Part shown: piece after piece, positions 11,820 to 23,760 of the stretch | How positions within the stretch are numbered: the first letter of the stretch is position 1 | Layout of the letters: every line of letters starts with the position of its first letter | Assembly (NCBI GenBank): GCA_003313425.1 | Contig: NHZP01000024.1 | Location: 372,001-436,000, forward strand | Length of the DNA stretch: 64,000 nucleotides | Source: Pseudopyrenochaeta lycopersici | Lineage: Eukaryota; Ascomycota; Dothideomycetes; Pleosporales; Pseudopyrenochaetaceae | Direction of reading: 5' to 3' | Notes under the pieces: generated by a model | What the model was told of the DNA's origin: nothing | The model's database searches: none | The model's input: the letters and a program-made list of their open reading frames with translations, nothing else | Made by a program: the position numbers and the translations under genes

Positions 11820-12596
11820 ATGGCCTCAATCATGCGTCCCGGCCTCCTCAGGCAGGTCTGCCAGCAGCCCGCAGCCTCGCACCGCATGATGTCGACCATC
11901 ACGAGCTCCGCTATCAACCGACCACTCGCCCAGCAGTTCCGACCAGCCTTCGAGCGCTCAGCGATCCAAAAGTCAACGCGCATTGCTGCCTTCCACGCCA
12001 CCCAGCGCAACCAGATTCTGCCCCCGCTGCCCCAGACCATCTCCGGAACTGCAAACGACCCAACACCTGTGCCCCAGCCATCGCCCATCCACGGAAGCTA
12101 TCATTGGAGTTTTGAGAGGTGTGTGAAAGCTCAATTCGTAGGGAACGGAAGCCATGGATGCGTAGAGCCATTCAAGAAGACGGGGCACGTATTTTCGGTT
12201 ATATGACTGACATGACGAAACAGGATCGTCTCTGCTGGTCTCATTCCTCTGACTGTTGCGCCGTTCGCCGCTGGCTCGCTGAACCCAGTCACCGATTCTA
12301 TTCTCTGCGCTCTTCTGGTCGTCCATTCGCACATTGGCTTTGAGTACGTATCCCTTCACCCGAACCCATTCACAAATCATGACGACATGGGTAAACCATT
12401 CGATAATACCTAGAAACTAATTCTCTGCAGGGCCTGCATCGTCGACTACTTCCCCAGGAAGCGCGTTCCTCTCGTCTTTAACCTCTCTATGTGGGCCCTG
12501 CGCATCGGGACCGTTACTCTCGGTATCGCCCTCTACTCCTTCGAGACGAACGATGTCGGCATTACCGAGGCTGTTGCAAGGCTGTGGCACGCATAG
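11820..12596 (+). CDS. SDH4: Succinate dehydrogenase membrane anchor subunit (CybS)
   Basis: Three exons: 11820-12118, 12224-12343, 12431-12596; product 194 residues. The first 60-70 residues are basic and Ser/Arg-rich, a likely mitochondrial presequence. The mature part starts near HGSYHWSFER, followed by hydrophobic helices (IVSAGLIPLTVAPFAAG; LCALLVVHSHIGFE; LSMWALRIGTVTLGIALY). The His in VVHSHIGFE fits the haem-liganding position of CybS, and the following VDYFP fits the conserved DY near the quinone site. It anchors complex II in the inner mitochondrial membrane. It is divergent from beta-MPP and convergent with the amidase gene. Confidence 0.93.
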
Positions 12597-13017
12597 GTGG
12601 TTTCCCGTGATGTAAAATAAAACTCAAGGACTTTCTGGTGGTTCAATTTGAGGATATGAGGCTCTTTTTGTGTGGATTATGAGTGACTACACGAGGTGCC
12701 TGAGTGTACCAACACAATCCAATACAGCTGTGTGCATAACATACAAGATCGTTGATTTGTTCAAATGAAGAGTAGCTTCCTCGCTCCCAACTCTTGCTCG
12801 CACTTTAGTATGCACGGCATTTGAAGTTCACTGCACCGCACAGACTTCCTCAAAAAATAAGGCCTTCCAAGACTGAGAATTGCGACACAGCGTCACAGTT
12901 ACCATATGATTGAGAAAACGAGGACGACCGCGTACACCACTGATCAATCGTTTGTGCTGAGACTTGGTTATTGTGGACGATTCAGCTATAACACTTCAAA
13001 AGCTACTGTTGACATCC
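12597..13017. other. Short convergent intergenic region
   Basis: Lies between the SDH4 stop and the distal (readthrough) stop of the amidase reading frame. It presumably carries both 3' UTRs. No ORF or repeat of note. Confidence 0.5.
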
Positions 13018-14944
13018 CTAACTCTTCTTTAATACATCTATAAGCCCCTCTGGATAGAGCTTTCTATCGATACGCCCCTCATGTAACCACTTCTCGCCGT
13101 TATATCCGAATTCGATCAACGCATCCTCACTTCCCTATTCACCCTGTCCGCTTAGACTAATCGGAACCTTGCCCTTACCCTTGACGCCATCTACATATCC
13201 TACGGGAAATTGGATACAAGGAACTCCTGTAAAGTTTGCAAGCCACACGTACTCCATGTTCCTGAGCTGCATGTTGGCATTCGTTGCACCGTGAGAGAGG
13301 TCCGCTGGATCGATTGGCCAGCCTGCATTTGGCGTTGTCGGTGTGACGATGACGAGGCCGGGATATGTGCGGAAGAGGTGCGCCAAGTGCTCCATGAGGA
13401 TGTTACGTACGCGCTGTGCAAGAAGGAAGTCCGTTGCCGGTGTTTGTCGAGCGACGGTCATCAAAATTCTGTTTGGGGGTGTGAGGTCATAGATAGATGT
13501 CCTGTGGCCACTTGCGCCTTCAGCTAAGATCGTCATCGCATGGGCTAGTTGGCCTTCTTTCAAAAGCGGGATGTTGATATCTACAATCTCGTAGCCCAAC
13601 TCCGACTTGAAGTACTGAAGAGCCGATTGACACGCTTCCTGCACCGACGGATCAGCGCGGTCGAACCAAGGCTTGCAGATACCAAGGACTTTGTTTCGAG
13701 GACCAGTGTGCTGTTGCGGTGCTTTGAACTGTGATGATGGGTATGTCGAAGGGTCAGGTTGAGCAAGAACGCGGTACGAGACTTCGAGATCACACATGCT
13801 ACTTGCTAGTGGGCCGCGAACTGTGACCGACTTCCCAGCATCAGGCATTGGGGCAGTCGATACTCGGCCATGGGAAGGCTTTAGGCCAAAGAGACCGCAG
13901 TAGTTGCTGGGTATCCTGATGCTGCCCCCGCCATCTGAACCGATAGCGAACGGAACTAGTCCATGGGCTACAGCAGATGCAGCGCCACCAGAGGAGCCTC
14001 CAGTGTAGTACGAATTGTTGTAAGGGTTTAGTGGGGTTCCCCAGATGGGGTTATTGTTCGTAGTGTCTGGATAGTGTCAGTCGTTGCGATATCCTTGATC
14101 ACACCAACATAAGCACGCCAAGCTTGCGGTTCAAGATGGCGGTGCTCTTGAGGACTCTTCACTCACCCATGCCGAGCTCATGCATATTCAGCTTTCCGAC
14201 CAAAATCGCACCTTCCTCTTCAAGCTTCTTCACGCACCAGCTGCTCTCCTTGGCTCCACCGCCCGTATAATCGTGACTCGTACCAATATACCGCTTGTAC
14301 CCCTTGACCTCAAGATCATCTTTCACAGCGAACGGCACACCGTCAAGGATACCTAAGGTTTGCATTGTCTTCCATCGTTGCGTGGATTCCGCCGCAGCTT
14401 TTCTGATTTCGTCTACCCCGCTCTCCATAAACGCCGTTGAGAGCGGGCTTCGCTGCGCGATATCTCGACGTATGAGTGGTAGAAGGGCTTCTACAACATC
14501 GGTAGGCGTGAGTTCGCCATTTGTATATGCGCTATGGAAATCTTCGATTGTATAAAAGCGGCCTCTGCCATTCTCTGCGGGCGGCGCGCGAAGGTTCGTC
14601 TTCGTTGTATGGCTAGCGAGAGCTTCTCCACCAGATTCTGAGACTGGGATCACAGTGGGATCATACCGCGGGTCGATGCCATCAAGTTGCCTGCAATTGC
14701 GCAGCGACCCAAAGCCTGCATTGCTCCATAGTAGCGTTGGGAGGAGCGGGGCGAAAGCGACACTGTAGTTGTTAGTTTAGCCATTGCCATAGTTTGGAGG
14801 AATATACAGATTGGCAAGATAATGAAGTGGCCAGCCTTTGATCACCGGGTTCTTTCCAGGCGGTGGAGCTTCGAATGGCGCGTCGTGCACTTTCGGCGTG
14901 GGGTAGTTGAGGAACCGCGTCGTCGAATGATCGCTTCCCGTCAT
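13018..14944 (-). pseudogene. Amidase-signature hydrolase with in-frame TAG near the C-terminus
   Basis: Exons 14944-14808, 14762-14167 and 14066 onwards. The frame meets TAG at 13135-13137 after 554 codons. It then continues open for 38 more codons to a second TAG at 13018-13020, giving 593 residues if read through. The amidase-signature triad is visible: Lys in FAVKDD (about 193), cis-Ser in TGGSSGG (about 270) and nucleophile Ser in GSDGGGSIRIP (about 293). The family hydrolyses carboxylic amides, and the substrate here is unknown. The TAG sits where I would expect Trp (GQGE-stop-GSEDALIEFG), one base from TGG, and the tail after it still reads like an amidase C-terminus. A recent nonsense mutation, a sequencing error or programmed readthrough could explain it. 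Catalytic residues are all upstream, so a 554-residue enzyme could still fold. Introns are GT-AG. Confidence 0.8.
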
Positions 14945-15638
14945 CTTGGCTGCGTCAACAAGAACAAGAGCAGGATCCGCTCGTATGGCGAGGCTAGCAC
15001 TGACAATTCACAATGTTCAAGTATGGAAACAACTTGTGGCGTTGAGGGGTTCGGACGTGATCTTGGCCAGCGCTCTATACGAACTCTTCCCGCTACTTCC
15101 TGCTCAGACATGTGATAAAGACGAGCGGAAGCACCCTCTGGGACGGTTATTATAGTCGCCCGAACACAGTCACAGCTGGGCGCGGAGCATGATCCCCATG
15201 AGGTAAGAGGGCAATGTTGTTGACTGTCGGCCGAGGCATCTCAATGTTTACACGAGACAACGAAAAGGAACAGCTATATTATCATAATCAAAGCAGCAGT
15301 AGTAGAATATTGAGCCCGAGTGATTGGGGGAGATACAAAATGAGGAATAATTATGACTATTGCTACCAGACCACAATGCCCGAGTTGTACCTATGCTTTT
15401 GTTTTCTGAACCCAACTCCGGCCGTTCTACGCTATGGTTACGCAGGATAACATATTGAATCATACGCGTACTTGGCTAACGCGACTTCCAGCCACACATG
15501 TTCGAACTTGAAGATACGATCTTCTTATGACAGACTCTCTTACAGACACCTTTGAGCTGGTGCTGCACAAACTTAATCATGCCAGCATCGCTTACAGACT
15601 TGATGTGCCGTGTCGATTCGAGAATGTCCAATATCCTT
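14945..15638. other. Intergenic region between amidase and Yet3-like genes
   Basis: About 690 bp carrying the amidase promoter and the 3' end of the Yet3-like gene. A minus-strand ATG at 15111 opens a short frame but is out of register with the amidase N-terminus. No other feature seen. Confidence 0.45.
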
Positions 15639-16510
15639 CTATTGACCCTTGCCAGAGACTTGATCGCCCATGCGGTTGTACTCCTTCTGCATGTTCTCAA
15701 CCTGCTTCTTCAAGTTGGCCATATCGCGGTCTTTGGCAGCAAGCTCCTCCTTGAGTGCGCCAACCTCACCAGCACCGCCGACATCCTTTAGAGAAGTGCC
15801 CTTCTTGGCCTTGGGGTCACCCTTGAGCGTCTTCAGCTCCTCCTCGAGGCGGAGGACGTCGAGGATCATGACGTAGGTACGGTTGAGGATGAGGGACAGG
15901 AACAGGGTGAAACCGCAGAGGTACATGTTGCGTTGCGAGTAGAACTTGCGAGCCTGGACCTCCATGCGCTCGATACCGCCTAGACTGGCATTTCTACTTT
16001 AAACCTTAGTACAGCTTCATTGTGGAGTGCTAAGTCTACTTACCCACTGCGGCCAGATTCATCAGCGCTGGATAGCTCAACCTGAACACGGTAGACACGG
16101 TTCACACTGTCAATGAACAGAATGAGGATGAAAATGAAGGTAATCTACGCAAAGATTAGCTATGTCGTCGACTTCACTTTGCATTGCCTCATACCTTCAT
16201 GCCATATTGTAGCTTCGCTATTATCGGACTCTCCGAGATGAAGGTGAACAGCTTGCGGCGCCATGTGAATGGTAGAGGGACGATGAGAGCCATAAAAATA
16301 ACCATCTCAGCCACCAAGAGGAGGAAGACCTGGAAACAGAACAAAGAGTAAGCATGAATGCCACCTTTGTGAGCTGGGCGGGGGAAGGCTTGAGAGGGCA
16401 CGCGAACAATGTGCGTGCAGAAGACTCCATTGGGGTTGCTCCTAAGCGCCTCATCCCTTCAAAAACCTCCTCAAAGGGTTCCAACTTACAAGACTGTAGT
16501 AGAGCGTCAT
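15639..16510 (-). CDS. YET3: BAP31/Yet3-like endoplasmic reticulum membrane protein
   Basis: Four exons on the minus strand: 16510-16490 (only 21 nt, MTLYYSL), 16329-16195, 16144-16044, 15984-15639; product 200 residues. Three transmembrane segments are visible: FLLLVAEMVIFMALIVPL, ITFIFILILFIDSVNRVYRV and MYLCGFTLFLSLILNRTYVM. They are followed by a cytosolic coiled coil rich in Leu/Glu/Lys (LRLEEELKTL, LKKQVENMQKEY). This is the architecture of BAP31 and yeast Yet1/Yet3, ER chaperone/export factors for membrane proteins. No KKxx retrieval signal is seen at the C-terminus (ends SGKGQ); a further small 3' exon cannot be excluded. It is divergent from DUS3, with 407 bp between start codons. 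Confidence 0.9.
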
Positions 16511-16917
16511 GTTGGCTACGTGGTAAGATCCTCAGATACGAGCTGATGTTTGTGTGCGGGCGGCGTGGAGCGCGCGGAGCAATGGACCGATTATAGCTGA
16601 AGCAAACGAGCTCTTCAGCGACAAAAAGAAAGTTGAAGTTCAGGGGAGAGGTTGATAATGAATCGTGAAAGTGTGGTGGTGAGAGAAGGAGCAGGAACGC
16701 GATCTGATGTGGGAGCCACAACTGCCTAGCTTGTGAACAAATACGTCACCCAGTCGCAGCTTCCAGGCGTTCCCGCAGATTGTGGCGCACAGGCCAGGCA
16801 GTCTAGCCTCTTCTAGCTCCACGAACATTCACAAATTGAAGAGAACCTTGCCAAGTCGAGCGGGCGAATTCACAACACTCACATATTGCAAGCCTGTTCT
16901 GCCTGGACTGTACTACG
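16511..16917. promoter_or_regulatory. Divergent promoter region, Yet3-like / DUS3
   Basis: 407 bp between two divergent start codons, so it must hold both promoters. No clear TATA or repeat was identified. Confidence 0.45.
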
Positions 16918-19214
16918 ATGACGATAGGTGAAGGCAACGAGTCCGTAGCGGACCAGCCAGTCTTGAATGGAGGTATCACAGTCGACTCCCATGGCGTCCA
17001 CGGTGGTAACGGCGAGATGGATGGTAGCGCTGGGCCGTTGAGTCCGAAAAAGCGAACGAGGGCTAATAGTCAAGATGTCGAGGGTTCTGAAGGTTCAGTC
17101 AAGCGCGTAAAGGGTGTTGCACCGATCAAGGCAGAGTCAGCTACATCCGCCAGCATATATTGACTCACGTGCTAAGAACGTTAGGTTTTTGATACATCGA
17201 AGCGGCAACAAGCCCGAAACAAAAGATGAAGTTGTAGATGACGATGCAGCTGAAGCCGCTGATGATCGTTATCACAAAGGTGACGCTCGCGACAGTGGCA
17301 AAGGCAAGAACAAGAAGAAAGACAAGAAGCAAAAAGGCCAGAACACCAGCCGAACTTTTGGAAGCTCACGCGACAAGCTACCGCTGTGTGGTACTCGCGC
17401 GCTTAGCAATGAGTTCTCGCCAAAGGAGTGCCAATTCGGCGAAAAATGCAAGTTCGAACACGACCTTCGCAAGTACTTAAGAGAGGGCCGACGCGAGGAT
17501 CTCGCGACATTCAACGGTCAATGTCCGGCATACGAGGTCAAAGGATATTGCCAATTAGGGTGGAAGTGTCGTTTTGTTGGTAGCCATTCCGAAGAGCGAT
17601 CCACTGAAGACGGCAGAAAAGAGTTAGTTCTCCACGAAGATGCTGAACGCAAGGCCAAGATGACGAATGAGGAGGACGAAGTCGATGTTGTAAATGTTGT
17701 GCCTAAAGAAGTCAAGTTCGGCCTTTCACGACGGAAAGTTGGAACTCCACGGTCTGATCAGTACCTGGAATGGATTGAGAAGAACAAAGACTCTGAGCGA
17801 ACCATGTTCGACAATGCTTCGGGTAACACTGAAGCATTGAAGGAAGAGAAGGACGCCCGGAGGGCAGAATACGTTGAGGCACCATTCAGGCCATCTGAGA
17901 AGAGACGCCTGTACTACGGCCCTGAAACACCAGTCCTCGCGCCTCTGACCACGCAAGGCAACATGCCGTATCGCAGGCTCTGCGTCGATCTTGGCTGTCA
18001 AGTAACCTGGAGCGAAATGGCCATGGGCATGCCTCTGATCCAAGGCGAGAGAGGCGAATGGGCGCTCATGAAAGCACATGAGTCTGAGATTAGCGCGCCG
18101 ACTTTTTCCAGAAAGAATACAGTCGTTCAAGGTTACGACAACTCTACAGACCTCAAGTTCGGCGCCCAAATCGCTGCGAACAAGCCGTGGCTTGCAACAA
18201 AGACTGTTGAAGTGTTGACCGATTATTGTCCCAAGTTACGAGCGATTGATCTGAACTGCGGTTGTCCAATCAACCTTGTCTGCGAGAAGGGCAGTGGTTC
18301 TGCTCTACTAGACAGTGAGGCGAAGCTGGAGCACATTCTTCGTGGCATGAGTTACGTTTCCAAAGAGGTCCCTATCACTGTTAAGATCCGTATGGGCACC
18401 AAGGACAATAATCCCACAGCACAGAAGCTCATTAAGCGCCTCGTCCTTGGCGGCTACGAAGCGGTCGAGTCCGGAAAAGGTACATCAGGTGTTGCAGCTA
18501 TCACACTTCACGGCAGGAGTAAGCAGCAGCGTTACTCCAGGAGCGCAGATTGGTCATACATTGCCGAATGCTCGTCTCTGATCAAAAGACTGAAGAAGGA
18601 AAAGGATGCACAAGCAGATACGATCGCGGAAGCCGATCCTCGTGACCTAGCGAATGGTGGTCATGTCTATTTTGTCGGTAATGGCGACTGTTACTCTCAT
18701 GAAGACTATTATAACCACATGGCCAACGCCCAAGTCGACTCCGTAATGGTGGGCCGCGGCGCACTGATCAAGCCCTGGATCTTTGAGGAGATAGAAAAGG
18801 GACAATATCTGGACAAGTCGGCAAGTGAGCGGCTGGCTTACATCGAAAAGTTCGCCAAATATGGACTGCAAACTTGGGGTTCGGACGAGCTAGGTATTGG
18901 CACGACACGCCGCTTCCTACTGGAGTGGCTCAGCTTTGCTCATCGATACGTCCCTGTTGGTCTGCTGGAGCATTTACCTCCAAATATCCAGGATCGACCA
19001 CCAAGGTTCCGAGGACGAAACGACCTGGAGTCGCTGATGGCCAGTGAAAACTACAAGGATTGGATCAAGCTCAGGTCAGTATTATCTTGAACAACGCAAT
19101 GAGGCATAAATCTAACGTTCCAACAGCGAGATGTTCCTAGGTCCCGCGCATCCCAACTTTAAGTTCGAGCCAAAGCACAAGTCTAATGCATACGATATTG
19201 AGGCCGAAGGATGA
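16918..19214 (+). CDS. DUS3: tRNA-dihydrouridine(47) synthase
   Basis: Three exons: 16918-17135, 17185-19074, 19127-19214; product 731 residues. The N-terminus is disordered, with a basic SPKKRTR stretch. A Lys-rich linker precedes two CCCH-type zinc fingers (cysteines in [12 protein letters not shown] and in [16 protein letters not shown]). The catalytic TIM barrel begins at [24 protein letters not shown] carries the expected catalytic Cys, [10 protein letters not shown] binds substrate/FMN phosphate in the family, and [14 protein letters not shown] closes the FMN site. The enzyme reduces U47 in the variable loop of cytoplasmic tRNAs using flavin and NAD(P)H. Intron ends are GT-AG and the frame is restored each time. 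It looks complete. Confidence 0.94.
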
Positions 19215-20112
19215 GAGCGAATATAAATAACGCATGCTTTCATTGCATTCGTATCTCGTCTGCTGGAGGAGTCTGGCATCACAGTGGTGTGCGAACTTTA
19301 CCAAAAGCGAGGCTGGGCTCTGACAGGGTGCTTTTTAATACATTGGGGCCCCGAGAGCTTCGCTCATGTAGATATTTAGCCTTTTAGATGGCCTATAAAT
19401 TTGCGAAGCTGATATTTACAACACGATCTTCTCAGCTACCAGCCCTGATCTTGACGTAACATAGATGATTTACGCATACTGAGGAGATCAAGGATTATAC
19501 TAAACTGACCAGTTCCAACTTTGGCGGGTCTTATTCCAATTGGTGATATCAACAGTAAACAATTGCTGGACCTTTCTCTTCTCTTCATCTCAATTCTGCA
19601 GTCTCCCGACCAAGAACAATCTGTGGGCGAAGAACATTATTTCAACCATGATCTCCGCGGTGTCCTGATACGTAGGTTCAGAAGAAAATTTAGAACAAGG
19701 TAGAGTACATTCATTACAGTCTCTTCTGAAGTTTCGTATCGGCTCACTCCCGCTGGAAGTACTACATTAACCGGCAGAAGGTCAGGTATGATGTGACTGA
19801 ACATTGTTAGCAATTTTCAGAAACCAGTGTCAAAAGCTCGGTCAGCGACCGCTAGTGTATTAATTTCTCTGAGACCGCCTTCAATATTGATGTGGCACAC
19901 GCAGAAAACTCAAGGGCTCGAGCGAACGAATGAGGTTCGACTACTCAGGTACGAGATTCACTGGTGGGGAAAACACGCTAGTAGAAGCTTGGGCCATCTC
20001 ACTTTCACCTGAAGATTCGCGAACAAACGCGACTGATGTCTCAGTAGTAATTTGTTTTGCAATTTGTGACACATTTTCACTCTTCACGCTTCTCATAATT
20101 GCATCGTCCAAG
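19215..20112. other. Intergenic region upstream of CTNNBL1 homologue
   Basis: About 0.9 kb. No gene seen. The following reading frame stays open upstream to an ATG at 19930, but that extension is unlike the family N-terminus and is treated as 5' UTR. Confidence 0.5.
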
Positions 20113-21936
20113 ATGACCAGTATTGACGATCTATTCAAAAGCGCGAACGGCTCTGCGAAACGCAAATTCGAGAACCCCAACGAAGCCGACCCGACACAAA
20201 CTTACAAAGCTGCAAGGCTGGAGTCGAAACCTGGCGTCGACTACTCAGAACAACCATCGGTTGCAGAAGATGACGATGATGATGAGGCCGGCCCCTCATT
20301 ACCGCCAGATTTCGAGGACGGACCTGGTGACGATGACGAAGGTCGATTCTTTGGCGGCGGCTTGGACGAGAATGCAAAGGACGCTATGGACTTTCTGGAC
20401 GCCCAGGATGGGGAAGATGCGATAAGAGAGGAAAAGTACGACTCGGCTTGGCTACGGAAACTGGCGCTTAACTTCGAGAAGAAGGTAAACAAGAATTCAT
20501 CGCTGCGTGCAAAGTACGAAGACGACCCTTCCAAGTTCATGGAGTCAGAGGGCGACCTGGATGAGGCCATAAAGGATCTGAGCATACTCTCGGAACATCC
20601 AGAGTTGTACGACGAGTTTGCGAAGAGCGCTGCCGCCTCGAAGTTAGTGGAGCTACTAGCACACGAGAACACAGACATCGCAATTGCTGCTATTGAGATA
20701 ATATCAGAGCTCACAGACGAGGATGTGGCAGGGGAACAAGAACAGTGGGATGCTATAGTAGCGGCGTTTCTGGAAGCGGACTTGCTCAGCCTGCTGGTAT
20801 CGAATTTCTCCCGCTTTGATGAAAGCGACTCAGCCGATGCGTCTGGAGTATACCATTCCTTAAGCGTTATCGAGAATCTCCTGTCACAGCCCTCAAATAC
20901 GGACACAATAGGAAATGACACCTCTCTTGTCACCTGGTTGCTTGATAGAATTCAGAAGCCGGAAAAGCCTACATCGCAAAACAAGCAATATGCCTCCGAG
21001 ATTCTGTCCATATTAACACAGTCCTCTCGCCCGAATCGAAATCGGATAGCCGAAGCCAACGGTGTCGAGATCTTCCTCACAAACCTAGCGCCATATCGAA
21101 GAGATGACCCCGAGAAGGATAGCGATGAGGAGGAATACATGGAGAATTTATTCAATTGTATATCATCGATAGTGGAGGAGCCTGTTGGCAAGAGGAAATT
21201 TCTGGAAGCAGAAGGCGTAGAGCTATGTTTGCTGCTCGTTAGAGATGGCAAGGCGAGCAAAAGTAGGTCTTTAAAGGTACTCGACCATGCTTGTGGATAC
21301 GCAGAAGAAATTGAAACAGATGGATTGGCGCCAAAGGTAAATGGTAACAAGGTTACCGAGGAGCCTATTCTCAACAGTACGGTAGCCGTTTGCGAGAAGG
21401 TGGTCGAATCTCGAGGCTTGAAACCGCTCTTCAGTACCTTCATGAAGACGAAGAAGCACAACCCTGAGCAGACAGAGCACATACTTGGCATATTTGCCTC
21501 CCTTCTGAAGTCATTACCCGGCAACTCGGATTCGCGCTTTAGAGTCCTCGCCAAGTTTCTTGAGAAAGATTTCGAGAAAGTCATTAAACTCATTACACTA
21601 CGAAGAGAGTATGCAGGCCGGCTCGCAGCATTTGATATGAAACTGAAAGACAGAAAGAGGGGCCTATCGAAAGAGGAGCAGGACGAGCTTGAATTAGAGA
21701 ATACATCCACGAGACTCAGCGAGGGTTTATACTGTCTGGAGCGCATTGACGCTACTTTGGCTTGGCTAGTAGCTGAAGATGACGGTGCGAGGAAAGCTAT
21801 TGTGAAGGCACTGGGTGAAAGGGACGAGGGGCTGGAGGACGTGAAGAGAACTTTAAAAGCGCAGCTCGATGGTGTGCTCCAAGTTGAGCCTGCCGAACGA
21901 GAGATACTGGAAACACTGGTAAACTTTCTGCGATGA
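20113..21936 (+). CDS. CTNNBL1: Beta-catenin-like protein 1 (CTNNBL1) homologue
   Basis: A single intronless exon encoding 607 residues. The chosen start (MTSIDDLFKS) matches the usual short N-terminus; the ATG at 19930 would add 61 unrelated-looking residues. A basic KRKFENP nuclear-localisation-like stretch comes first. An acidic region (EDDDDDEAGPSLPPDFEDGPGDDDE, quoted only in part here: DDDDDE, GDDDE) follows, then an all-helical armadillo-type repeat domain (blocks DLSILSEHPELYDEF, LVELLAHENTDIAIA, EYMENLFNCISSIVEEPVGK, AFDMKLKDRKRGLSKEEQDE). CTNNBL1 associates with the Prp19/CDC5L part of the spliceosome in the nucleus. Long antisense ORFs here are shadows of the Ser/Glu/Asp-rich codons. 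Confidence 0.92.
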   Translation: MTSIDDLFKSANGSAKRKFENPNEADPTQTYKAARLESKPGVDYSEQPSVAEDDDDDEAGPSLPPDFEDGPGDDDEGRFFGGGLDENAKDAMDFLDAQDGEDAIREEKYDSAWLRKLALNFEKKVNKNSSLRAKYEDDPSKFMESEGDLDEAIKDLSILSEHPELYDEFAKSAAASKLVELLAHENTDIAIAAIEIISELTDEDVAGEQEQWDAIVAAFLEADLLSLLVSNFSRFDESDSADASGVYHSLSVIENLLSQPSNTDTIGNDTSLVTWLLDRIQKPEKPTSQNKQYASEILSILTQSSRPNRNRIAEANGVEIFLTNLAPYRRDDPEKDSDEEEYMENLFNCISSIVEEPVGKRKFLEAEGVELCLLLVRDGKASKSRSLKVLDHACGYAEEIETDGLAPKVNGNKVTEEPILNSTVAVCEKVVESRGLKPLFSTFMKTKKHNPEQTEHILGIFASLLKSLPGNSDSRFRVLAKFLEKDFEKVIKLITLRREYAGRLAAFDMKLKDRKRGLSKEEQDELELENTSTRLSEGLYCLERIDATLAWLVAEDDGARKAIVKALGERDEGLEDVKRTLKAQLDGVLQVEPAEREILETLVNFLR

Positions 21937-22784
21937 GCAAGCTCGACGATGAATCCGATCTGCGCACTCGGAAGTATGCGACGATATCTGGTGTTTCATG
22001 CTGGGTAGTATTAAATTTCGTGTACCATATAAGCGCCTTCGATTGTAAACTAAAACCAATACCAACCAGCAACTATACGAACATCCATCGTACTCGGATT
22101 AACGAAAACTTCTTTCACATGTCATGCGAAAGCCGAGTTACAACATTTGTCCTCTCGTCTCAACTTCCCCGAGGTCCACCTTTGTCCTCGATGTAACGCA
22201 CGCCACATCCACACCGACACCTCAGAGAACGAATGTCGGTCCGACGAATTCCTGCATAACTCATTGAAACCCTCTGACTGCCCTGAAATTAAGAGACGGA
22301 ATATACGCCAAGCCAGTACTGAACCATTTTGCGTATGTTTAGACGAAATGTGGCTTTAATGATCCGCAAGCAGGAAAAGATTCGCACGACTTTCGATGAC
22401 GATCGCGAGCTGTACCACCATTACTTTCATGAATCATGCCCTCTTGCCAGAGTTGAATTATATCTCTTTCGCCAGTCAGCCAGATCCAAATCACTGAAGT
22501 TCGATTCTTACATTCGATACCCAATTTGCAGCTCAAGGCGTGCGCATTCACCATTCGAGCGTGCTGAAAGGGGGTTGTTTTGGTACCTTCATCGTCCCAT
22601 CGGCTAAACTTTCCCATCGCCGAACCATCAAACCTCATCTTGACGATTCGATCCAAGGACCACAAAACCATTCTTCTGACACGTTCTTTCGATCAAATCT
22701 CTTTCAAAATTATTCTGTACCTCACCTACAGTGACTTGGTTTCCGTTTGATACTTGCAGACGCCTTCATCTCACCTCACTCAGA
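21937..22784. other. Intergenic region with small unassigned ORFs
   Basis: Short ORFs on both strands (for example 22147-22359 plus, with a LCPRCNARH segment, and 22339-22671 minus) show no recognisable family and overlap each other. None is supported as a gene. Confidence 0.4.
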
Positions 22785-23760
22785 ATGGCAGATGGTCCAC
22801 CAGCGCGCGGTTGGGTTGATCCAAACTTCCCACCGCCAGGCGGCGATGGCGACGCAAGCATCATTATCTATGGTTACACGCCGTCTTTCGCTCTCGGCGT
22901 ACTAGGATGCGTACTGTTTTTCGTTGCTGGCATCGGGCATGGATGGCAGTTGTTCAAGTACCGGAGCTGGTACTTTAGCACAATGATGATTGGAATCGGA
23001 TTCGTAAGTCTTAGACGATGTTATTGCGACTATAAGTTAACGAAAGGGATAGGAAGTTGCGGGATACGCTTTCAGGTGTCTATCAGCAAAGGTCAACCCG
23101 TACAAAGTAGGTGACTTCCAAGCAATCTAACAACCAAACTTCACCCACTAACCCCAGAATCTATAGGTTTCATACTTTGTCATTCAATACTTCTTCATCG
23201 TTGTAGCACCCGTCTTCTTCGCAGCTGCGATCTACACCATTCTCTCACGCCTCATCACCGCCACTGGCCGCCAATACGCACCCATGAAACCTCGTCTTAT
23301 TCTCTGGATTTTTATCACCTGCGACGTTATTGCGACAGTCGTGCAAATCCTGGGTGCAGCACTGATCGGTGTAGCGGCATCGAATCGCAAAGACACAACG
23401 ACCCCAAACAACATCTTACTAGGTGGTCTAGCGTTCCAGGCTTTCACGTTCTTGATATTCATCATCTTGTTTGCCTCTTTCGTGGTCAAGACAAGGCGTA
23501 TAATGTTTAGCGTTGTGAGTAAGGCATTCTATGTATCCTTCGCACTGGCAGTCATATTGTTTTACGTCCGTGTGTGCTTCAGGCTTGCGGAAACGGCGGA
23601 GGGACTTTACGGGCATTTGAACACAAATGAGGTATATTTTGGGACACTCGAATTTATGCCGGTGGTCCTTGCGGTGTGGTTACTTGCGGGTTGGCATCCA
23701 GGACGGTGTGTGCCGAGGACAGCGGCATCTGGTGCAGGATATGTTGATCGGGAGAAATAA
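22785..23760 (+). CDS. RTA1-like seven-transmembrane protein
   Basis: Three exons: 22785-23003, 23053-23106 (54 nt), 23167-23760; product 288 residues. After a Pro/Gly-rich N-terminus come about seven hydrophobic segments, including YTPSFALGVLGCVLFFVAGI, YFVIQYFFIVVAPVFFAAAI and LILWIFITCDVIATVVQILG. The YFFIVVAPVFFAAAIYTILSRLI-type core and the CDVI..VQ..GA pattern are hallmarks of the fungal RTA1/RTM1/Rsb1 family, implicated in lipid translocation and resistance to toxic compounds. Substrate here is unknown. Intron 2 has a nearby alternative acceptor at 23156-23157 that would bring in an in-frame stop, so 23165-23166 is used. Confidence 0.9.

Noticed and set aside
19930..20112. Upstream in-frame ATG for the CTNNBL1 homologue
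   Set aside because: The 61 added residues do not resemble the family, whereas MTSIDDLFKS at 20113 is the usual start.
20241..21746. Two long minus-strand ORFs (230 and 264 codons) opposite the CTNNBL1 homologue
   Set aside because: Ser-rich antisense reading of an acidic, Glu/Asp-rich gene; the plus strand matches a known family throughout.
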